A stretch of 64,000 nucleotides of DNA, taken from contig JALIRH010000004.1 in NCBI GenBank assembly GCA_023055505.1, forward strand, positions 40,119,502 through 40,183,501, in the 5' to 3' direction. This document shows, piece by piece, positions 22,401-31,400 of the stretch. The notes beneath the pieces are model-generated. The model worked only from the letters and a program-made list of their open reading frames with translations. It did no database searches and had not been told where the DNA came from. The number at the start of each line of letters is the position of its first letter. The first letter of the stretch is position 1. This DNA comes from Callipepla californica brunnescens (lineage: Eukaryota > Chordata > Aves > Galliformes > Odontophoridae). A program made the translations under genes and the position numbers.

Positions 22401-25400
22401 GCTTCTGTCTAATTGTTAGGATGTAGGATTCTCTTCTGTATTCAGCTCATGTAATTAATTGAGCCACGATGTGCATTTTACATTACATATAAGCATGGTT
22501 TTTCTGGGATCTCATTCTCCGGCACTGGTATCTGGCTAAGGCACGCTGAATGCCTGCTATATTAAAAAGTTAACATTTTATTTTCAGTATCATGACTCTG
22601 ACTCCAGGTTTCCCCAGATGTTTAAGTAAATGAAACATAGTCATGAAACTCCAGTAGTTATGCTGGAGAATTTTTTCTTTTTGTTTCTGTATGTACATGT
22701 ATGTTGGTTGTGTGTGTGGTACTTTGTAATAAGTGAACAGAAAGCTAGCAATCCCATGTGTTGAAGGAAGTATCTGGAATTCTATACTAAATTATTCAGG
22801 GCAACAACCACATCTTTTGTTCAGTTCTGAAGAGTTGCTGGTAAATACTGGAAGCCAACTGGAAAATACAGTTTTTAATTTAATGATGGGCCTCAGATAC
22901 ACAGGTGTGGTTATTGTTGGATGAATGCAGCCTGATTTCTGTTACTATGTAATTCACCTACATCAAGATTAAGAAACCATTTTTATTTAATAAGCTTGGA
23001 AACAAGATAAATGTATTTTCCTTTTGTGTGGTGTATATTGGATATCTGTTTCTCTGATGAGCGTTTAAAATGTTTTCTAGTACATTTGGGAGGAATGCAT
23101 TATCTCCCATATAAAAGCAGTACAGCACTGAAATAGTCTTCCTTAATTTTGGTCAGAATGAACAAAAGTGTCTGTGTTTATTCCTGCCTAATGCATCACA
23201 AATCTGCTGACATGCTAACCTTGGAGTCTTGGCTGGCGGTAATCAGGCCTGTGCACCGGCAGGAAAGATGTACCTAATGCACTCCATCAGTGCAGTTTGC
23301 ATATGGAAGTTCTCACAGGGGAGCTGCCCTGTGCCAGCTGAGGGTTACCTGCCCACTGCAGTTATTGTATGTAATTATCGAACCAATCTGTTCAGCCCAG
23401 CAGGGTTTAGATGGTAATCATGAAGCAACACTTTGGAAAGGAAAGATGTAATGCACTCTCCCCTTCTCTCAGGAGCCGTGTGAAGTTGTAACCACTTAAG
23501 AAGCTGTATTAGTAAAGCTATAGTCTTACACAATTTGGGGGGAAAAAAGAATTAAGTAAACTCTTCTAGTGTTCCTCAGTTATTGCCAAATCTCTGCTAC
23601 AAATATAGGTCAACTCATCCTTTGCAAAAATGATAAGGCTATTGAATAAAATATTTTCGTAACTATTTAAGAATAGTTTGCAAAAGTAAGATTAATTGTA
23701 ATGCACAGATAATAAGGTTTCGATCAATTTTGAGATTTTAAGATAAGGTACCTTGAGTAGAGTTGTACTTGTCATTGGAAGAGAACCCGCAGTTACTACT
23801 GGATAAAAAACCCATGTACAGTTAGTGGATGTTAGCGCCTTATAAGCTGTGTAAAGCAAGGCTTCAGAAGCTAGGATCCAGATAAACTTGAATTTAATGA
23901 TGTGTAATTGCTTAAGAAAAAGCCATTAGCGTACACTTTGGGTAAAATGTTTTTCTGTATTCCACTTTTTTTTTTTTAGATGAATCAATTTGTAACCATT
24001 TAGCCAATGTAAATAAAATAGATTTTTATCAAAAAAAACTACATTTTCATACATTAAAGTTTCAACTGATGTGATCTGTCAATAGGGGAACTGGGTTTTT
24101 AAATTGTTTATTTCCTAGTACTAGTATTCTTACACTATAGAGAACATTTATTCATGTATCAATGGACAGCTTAAAATATACAAGGAAATGATGGTTAAAA
24201 TTGTGGAATACCTTGTGAGGATACTTTTTTCTACTTCTTGAGTTCAATTGCCATTTCTTTTCCAGAAAAAAAGAAAGGCAGCAGATGCAGCCATTGAGAG
24301 CAGTGAAGCAGAAATGGAAGATGCAGGAAGTCCAGAAAAAAAGAAACCTACTTCTTCTAGTAAGTCAGAATATCATTCTAATACTCTAAAAATAATAAAG
24401 TGATTGTAGTAGATTCTACCTCAAAACAAATCTCCTTATTTAAAGAAAATAATTGAAGGTGCTTGGCAGAATGGAAAAATAAAACATCGATATTGTTAAG
24501 TTATGAAATTACTCCAGTGTATTTACTCAGTGTGGTACAAGGTACAAGTAATTAAGATGGTGTTACTCCAGAAGGTGACACTGCTCTGTTCATTTTCAGC
24601 TGCTCACTTTATAGAATACCAATCATTAAAATCCCTGATTATTTCTCTTGAATGACTTTTGAATTGTTGATCTCAATTTATTAAGAATTTCTAGTCTGTC
24701 AGCAGCTGAAATAATGTTAATTAGCCAGACTATGCTTTCTTTGAAGGAAATAGTTATTTGACATGATGCTGACTTTTATTGCTAGTTTTAACATTTTATA
24801 GAAGACCTTGAAACTTTTTCTTTTAAAGACTACCTGCAAATTCTAATTTAGGGCACGTGAGCAGAACGTACAAGATTGAAGTGTGGTATTATATGTTACA
24901 CTTATCTTTAAACTCCCGTGGGATTGTGGATTGAGATTTTCAGATTGAAATGAAGAAAGGATTCAGAAATTGCAACCTAAATCTCATCACCTATATGAAT
25001 GCTAAGATTTTTCAGACTGATTAATGTTATCTAGGAGGGTATAGGTATTTTCAGCATCTAGTATTTAAAGCAAGTGATGGACATACATTTAAATTTAAAC
25101 TTTCTCTTGGTAATTTTATAGATGCAGTGGTTTTAATTTCACCTTTTTGTGCTACTCAATTTAATATTAAGCGGGGGTGGATGGATATACCAAATGATTT
25201 CAGGTTAAAAAGAGATGCATGCACTTACTTATTTTAATTCCAAATTTGAAGAGAACAAAAAGTTTCACTTTAAACATGATTCATAAATCTGTATTGTAAG
25301 ATTATGAAACAGTTGCCTTTTCTTTCAATTCTGTTGCTTTTGACAAATTAAAAATAGCTGATTACAAAAATATTTAGAACTGTATTTCCTAATCTGACTA

Positions 25401-28400
25401 ACTTTATATTAGCACGGACTTGTTTCTCTTTTATGTATTAAGTCTTGTGACTTAAAGATGCCTTAAATTCACTGCGCATTAATGCGAGTAATTTCTTGAT
25501 GCATCTTTATTGTAGAAGATAAAGTTAAGTCATGCAAGAACAATTAAAATTTTTGAAAATACTATTCTGTTGGTTTCTAGCACGTGGTGGGTATGTCTGA
25601 GGTTACTCATAACACCTCTGGAGTAACCCCTGTTCAAGTATTTGAGGAGTATTTGGACTTAAAAGTGGCAAAAAAAAAAAGTGGCAAGAAAAGTAATGCA
25701 GCTTGTTTCTGTTTAGCTAATTAATGTTATCTGCTCCCCACTACTTGTAAAATCTGAGTTGTCTAATCCAGTCCCAAAAGATCCCAATCCAGCTGTGCAG
25801 ATGTTTGAGTGCACCATGCTGCTCAGAGGGCTCTGAGGAATTCCGCCTGCAAAGGAATTGTGTAGCGTTGTGATCAGGGAGCCCTAAGCCTGGTAGAAAT
25901 ACAGGCAAGACCAGAAGTAAGGAAGGTTATGCAGGCTGAAATCTTTTTTCATCTGTTCCCTTTGGTTTTCAGTGTAGGAATGGTCACTTCAGATAAGTAC
26001 AGTAAACACCATCTCTTTCAGTATGTCAGCTATCAGTCTTTCTGAAACTGTCAAGCAAGAGTTGTAGACTCCTCAACTGATTTTCAGAAAGATCTCAAGA
26101 AACAAGCTGTGTTGTACTCAAATGAATAAGGAAAATTGTTGTTTAAAAAAGTTAAAATAGTGTATTATGATCAGTTTCTTCTATAATGAGAACTCATATC
26201 CTTCCAAATCCTTCCATATCCTTCCCTGAAAGGCCAGAATTTCAAGATACTATGGATAATAATAAATTAATCTGTTAGTTGATCTTTTTCTACCAGTAGA
26301 AGTACTATCAAAAGAGATGATTACAATTTAAAAGAACAGAATGGTAAAAAAAAAAAAAAAAAAAAAGCTTTTATAGTTCCTTTTTTTTTTTGTGTATTAG
26401 CTGCCTTCGTTTTTGATAGTAAAATATGCAAACTTAAAAGTGATGATACTGTTAGAGCAAGACAGCAAATTTTGGCACATACTCTGTGTATGTACCACTG
26501 CTTCTGCAGGGGTGTACTGCATAATATTAATAGTTCCAGTCTGGTTTGTTTGTTTGTTTTTTTTTTTTGTTTGTTTGTTTGTTTTTGTTTTGTTAAGTCA
26601 GTGTGTATAGGATACGCAGCTACTACTAGGGAACTTCTGTGAAAGTAGCATAAATAAGAGTTGTATGAGAATTTGTAAACAGTCCTAGGTTCAAAGCAAC
26701 CTGTGGAGTTCAAAGCTACTGTCACTGGGAGTTTTCTTTAATCTTGGGGTTGATAAAAATTGGATTGTATCAAATAGATTTTTTTTTTTTTTTTAATTCA
26801 ACCCCTTTCATTTTCTTTTCTTTTTCAAACAACTTGGGATACTGTTAATTGTGGTAGAGTGAAATAGAGTGAAATTCTAAAGCAGGCATGAAATTGAAAA
26901 TATTTTTAAATGGGATATTTTAAATAAGTAGTACTGCTAAAGGTAGAAATTCTAGATGGCTGTATTGCTTCAAAACATCTAACTTTATAAAACCTCACCT
27001 GGAATCTTCAGCTACTCCTTCAATGAATAAAAAAACCCTACCAAAAACAAACAAACAAAAAAGCAAACCATGGTTTTTAATAGCATTTCTTAATTAATAG
27101 GTACTTAGCTTCGTGTTTATTTACATTTCATAGCTTTGCATAAATCAGAGTCTGGGTTTTTGCCTTAGAAATCTTTATTTCAGGAAGATTTATTACTTAA
27201 TGTTAGATTGAATCTATACTTGGATTCCATTTTAAATTTAGAGAATTATTGGGCTTGTCATCAGATTTTAGGAGTAAGCAAATAATAGGTTCTTCGGAGC
27301 TTCTTTGTGGCACTACTTGTTACTCATCTTTGTACTCCACGCCCAAACACACATTACTGGTAGATTTCTACCCCCTAATCTTAGACCTTAGTTATAAGCA
27401 TTTGCAGCAAAACCTGTTCTTCACAGTAGTTCTAATTATCTGTTGTTCTTCTCTTCTTTCACTTCTATTATCATGCTCTTGATAATGATAATAAGCACCA
27501 ATCTTCAATTTCCTGTATGTGAAATACAGGAATACTCCTGTATATGCTTGTTTGCCTGGAACACAGTTTTCTATGTGGGGTTTCTCCTTATCAAAAGCTT
27601 ATTTCTTTGCAGTCTCTCCAGATTCCTAAGACTTCAAATGCCTTTAAAATATAAAGTATATTAAATTTCCCTGTTGTATCTCATGGAACTTTTCCTTCAT
27701 TTGCTGCTAAGTATTAAATGTAAACACTGTAAACACTTTGACACTGTCTCCCACAGTATTCTCCTACAGAAGCTGGCAGCACGTGGCTTGGACAGGTACA
27801 CTCTTGGCTGGATAAGGAGCTGGCTGGAGGGCCGGGCCCAGAGAGTGGTGGTGAATGGAGTTAAATCCAGCTGGTGCCTGGTCACGAGTGGTGCTCCCTA
27901 GGGAGCCTGGGAGTACTGGGGCCTGCCTTCTTCAATATTTTTATTGATGATGTAGACAAAGGCATTGCGTGCACCCTCAGTAAGTTTGCAGATGACACCA
28001 CATTGGCTGGAAGTGTTAATCTGCCTGAGGGTTGCAAAACCCTACAGAGGGATTTGGAGGGGCTGGAGAGCTGGGCTGAAGCCAATGGGATGAGATTCAA
28101 CAAGACCTAATGCTATGTCCTGCACTTTGGCCACAACAACCCCAGGCAATGCTACGGGCTTGGGGTGGAGTGGTGGAAGACTATGTAGCGGAAATGGACC
28201 TGGGGGCATTGGTTGATGTGCAGTGTGCCCAGGTGGCCAAAAAGACCAGTGTCATCCTGGCTTGTATCAGAAATAGCGTTGCCACCAGGAGCAGAGAAGT
28301 AATTATCCCTGTGTACTCAGCACTGGTGAGGCTGCACCTTGAGTACTGTGTTCAGTTTTGGGAACCTCACTGCAAGAAAGACATTGAGGCCCTGGAGAGT

Positions 28401-31400
28401 ATTCAGAGTTGTGTTTTGGAGCCTCTTGAGCAAAGCTGTTTTCACAAATAGAAGTAAATAAGTCTTTCAGTTTTGTCTGGAGCAATTTTATATTTTTTTT
28501 TTTTTTTCAGAACACTGAGACTCAAAAGTGTTTACTTTTGAGGGCAGAAGGTGATAGCTGTATTGTTTAATGATGATTACTGCAGGAGCTTTTATAGACT
28601 AATTCTGTTATACAGAAACTTGATAGACTCTATCTTTGTTAGGTGTAAATTCAGCATATGCAAGTGATGCAGCTGCTAACCAGCAGCATACATGCTTCTA
28701 GATATTTTTTGCTTACCTGATATTTGCTCGGAGTCTAAAATCTGTACGTGGTTCTATTTTGAAATATTCTAGCCTAAGTTGTAATTTCATAGTCACTTTT
28801 GATATCTACATTGTAACTGATTTCTGCTCAGCAGCTGTTTTCACTATCAGAATCTCTATGTCCTCATTTCCATCAAAGCAGACCAAAGAAACTTTTGTCA
28901 TTTATACAAAGGTCATTTTTTCTTTTTTTTTTAGACTCAAGTATTGTTTTATTTCTCATACTTCATGTCGAATTGGAAAACAGGTTGAAAAGAGACATAG
29001 AAAGATGATCTGCTCCATATACCTTTCTAAAGGCAGATTGTCTACCTACAATTGTGTTCATACTGATGCATACCAGTTTTCTTTTAAAAATTCCCTGGTG
29101 AACATTTTGAAACAGTCCTGGTGAGTGCCTTGTCTTGACACTAAACTATCCTTACTAATGTAAATGAATTGATAAGAAGCAGTATTTTGTTTTGATATTT
29201 TTAGTATTTAAGTTTTTCTTCTTGACACTTAGAGGTTATAAGTTGTCATATTTACTAAGGACATGAAAACAACTCATTTTTTTTGCAGCAACCCTTTTGC
29301 ACAATTGGTAAGTAGTAAAGGCTGCACCTTCACATTTCCTCTTGTTTTTCCACTGGTTGGTTCATTTTATTTTTAGCTGAGTCCGTGATTTCCCCCTCCC
29401 CCCCCATTTTTTTAATTTTTCTGCTTTCTTGAAGAGCAGAACCCAAAACTTTATACATTGTGGCTGGAATTCTTTTGTATAATACTTTTTACACGGCGAG
29501 GATCAGATACCATAGTAAACATGTCTAATAATTCCTCTAGAGCCTGTGGGACTCTTTATGCCACTACTGAACTTTGTTCCAGTCTCAGAACAAGCTGTGC
29601 AGTGACACTGTCTGGTTTATTTTTTGCCTATATAATTCTTCCTCATTTAAATTGCTGTTTGAACCTAATTCAGTTTAATCTACTGTACAAGAGCCCTCTC
29701 CTTTACTTGTAATAGCTTTGTTTGCATGCTCACTTGGTGCTGCCCACAAAGGACTACTTCTATTTTTGGAAACAGTTGACATTCATACAGGACAAGTTTG
29801 TGGGGAGGGGGCAGTATTTGTGAGCTAACTAATTTTGAAAAAGCTGGTGGGCTTCTTGGTACAGATCTTCAAATCTTCTGAAATAGCTGCAAACTTTCAA
29901 ACTAAAGATGTTTTGTGTTTAACCTAGGTTAATCAGATAATTTAAGACAATATTGCTGCTACTTAAGCTTGAAAATATGAATAAAAGGACCAAGTCAAGG
30001 ATTGTTTTTTTTTTTTTTTTTTTTTTGTTTTGTTATGATCCTCTTGGAGATTCTCCAAAAGCATGTTTATTAAGGAAAGCCTTGAAAATAACTCATTAAT
30101 GCAATAAAAATAAAGGAAAAATCAGAGGCAGGGTGGCTGTCATCTTCTTTTTGGTGTTCTAGCATGGGCAATTAGAAATGAGTAAGTTCTTACTGAATTA
30201 GAATCGTAGAATCTTTAGAGTTGGAAGGGACGTTTAAAGGTCATCTCATCCAATTCCCCTGCAATGAACAGAGACATCCACTGCTAGATCAGGTTGTCCA
30301 GAGCCTGGTAAGGCCTGGCCTTGAACGTCTTCAGGGACAGAACATCCACCACATCACTAGGTTCCAGTACCTCACCACCCTTGCTGTAAAAGTCCTTTTC
30401 CTTAGATCTAACCTAAATCTACGCTCTTTAAGCTTGAAACCATTTCCCCGCGTTCTGTCACACCAGACCCTGCTAAAGAGGATTCCCTTCTTTCTGTAGC
30501 TCCCCTTTAGATACTGAAAGGAAATTAGGAATTATTAAGCCTTGTTTGCTTGTATTATCCTTGACTACACGTGAAATACTACTCTCCTGGAATACCAATA
30601 TGGAAACGAAATGCCACTTTTTTTTTTTTTTTTTCCTGTGTGGACAAACAACTGTAAGATCATCATTTTCAATGACACTTCCTAATAACAGAGAATGAAT
30701 TTGGTCTGTGTTTGTAGCATTTGCTTATATAATCTATAATCAGATGAAAAGAAAAATCAGTTACTCTCTTTAAAACTGAAGAGTAATAAATGGAAAGATA
30801 TCAAGTTATTGAATTTTCTAGAGAAGATCACTTTGATTTTTTTTTTTCTCTGCTTTCTATTGCAATGCAATGATTCCAGAGAAAAGTCTCAGGAAGGAGA
30901 GTGAAAAAACAATACCGTATATGCAGTTGTCAGTAGGATAATTTAGCCTGTGTGCCACTGAAGCTACCCAGTTTAAAATCTCAGATATTTCTGTTGCTTG
31001 CTAGAATTTACACTTGTACTTGAGAATATGATGTAATTTATCTTGGTAAAGGAATGTTTGACGCAGTTGAGTTACTTTTTTAATTTGATACCTGTTTGTG
31101 TCGCTTTTAGTTACCAGTACTTCAGTATTTGAAATGGTACCAAAATAGATTTGATTTTTAAATAGCATGTGTGATTAGAGCGTGTATGGTGTTTTGCCAG
31201 AATAGATCTTTCATTGATAAAGCTGCTCTATTCAATAATAAACCATCGTCATAACTGTCAGGTTTTTTGAAGTGATTTATTAATCAAAGATGCATTGTCT
31301 AACAAAATCTATTTGTAGTTTTGTGCTGAATGACAGTAAATGTTTTTGGCCCAGAAAGAAGTGCTTTTTTTTCCCCTCCATTTCAAGAGTGAAGACATTC

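Larger units (their letters stand above)
18882..24265 (+). other. VRK1 intron 11
   Basis: A 5.4-kb intron starting at the weak donor GTTTTTG. A possible intronic poly(A) signal AATAAA lies at 19023-19028, 120 nt after the read-through stop. It carries a CR1 split by a mariner (about 19210-20460) and a second mariner (20851-21381). From 21400 to 24265 I see unique AT-rich sequence only. Confidence 0.7.

Noticed and set aside
26321..26725. A 134-codon open frame on the - strand
   Set aside because: It consists largely of translated simple repeats (K/Q/T-rich runs and poly-F) over the A21 tract and the TTTG repeat.
27674..28451. Open frames with reverse-transcriptase similarity as host genes
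   Set aside because: They are consecutive broken pieces of a CR1 ORF2, with stops and a frameshift.
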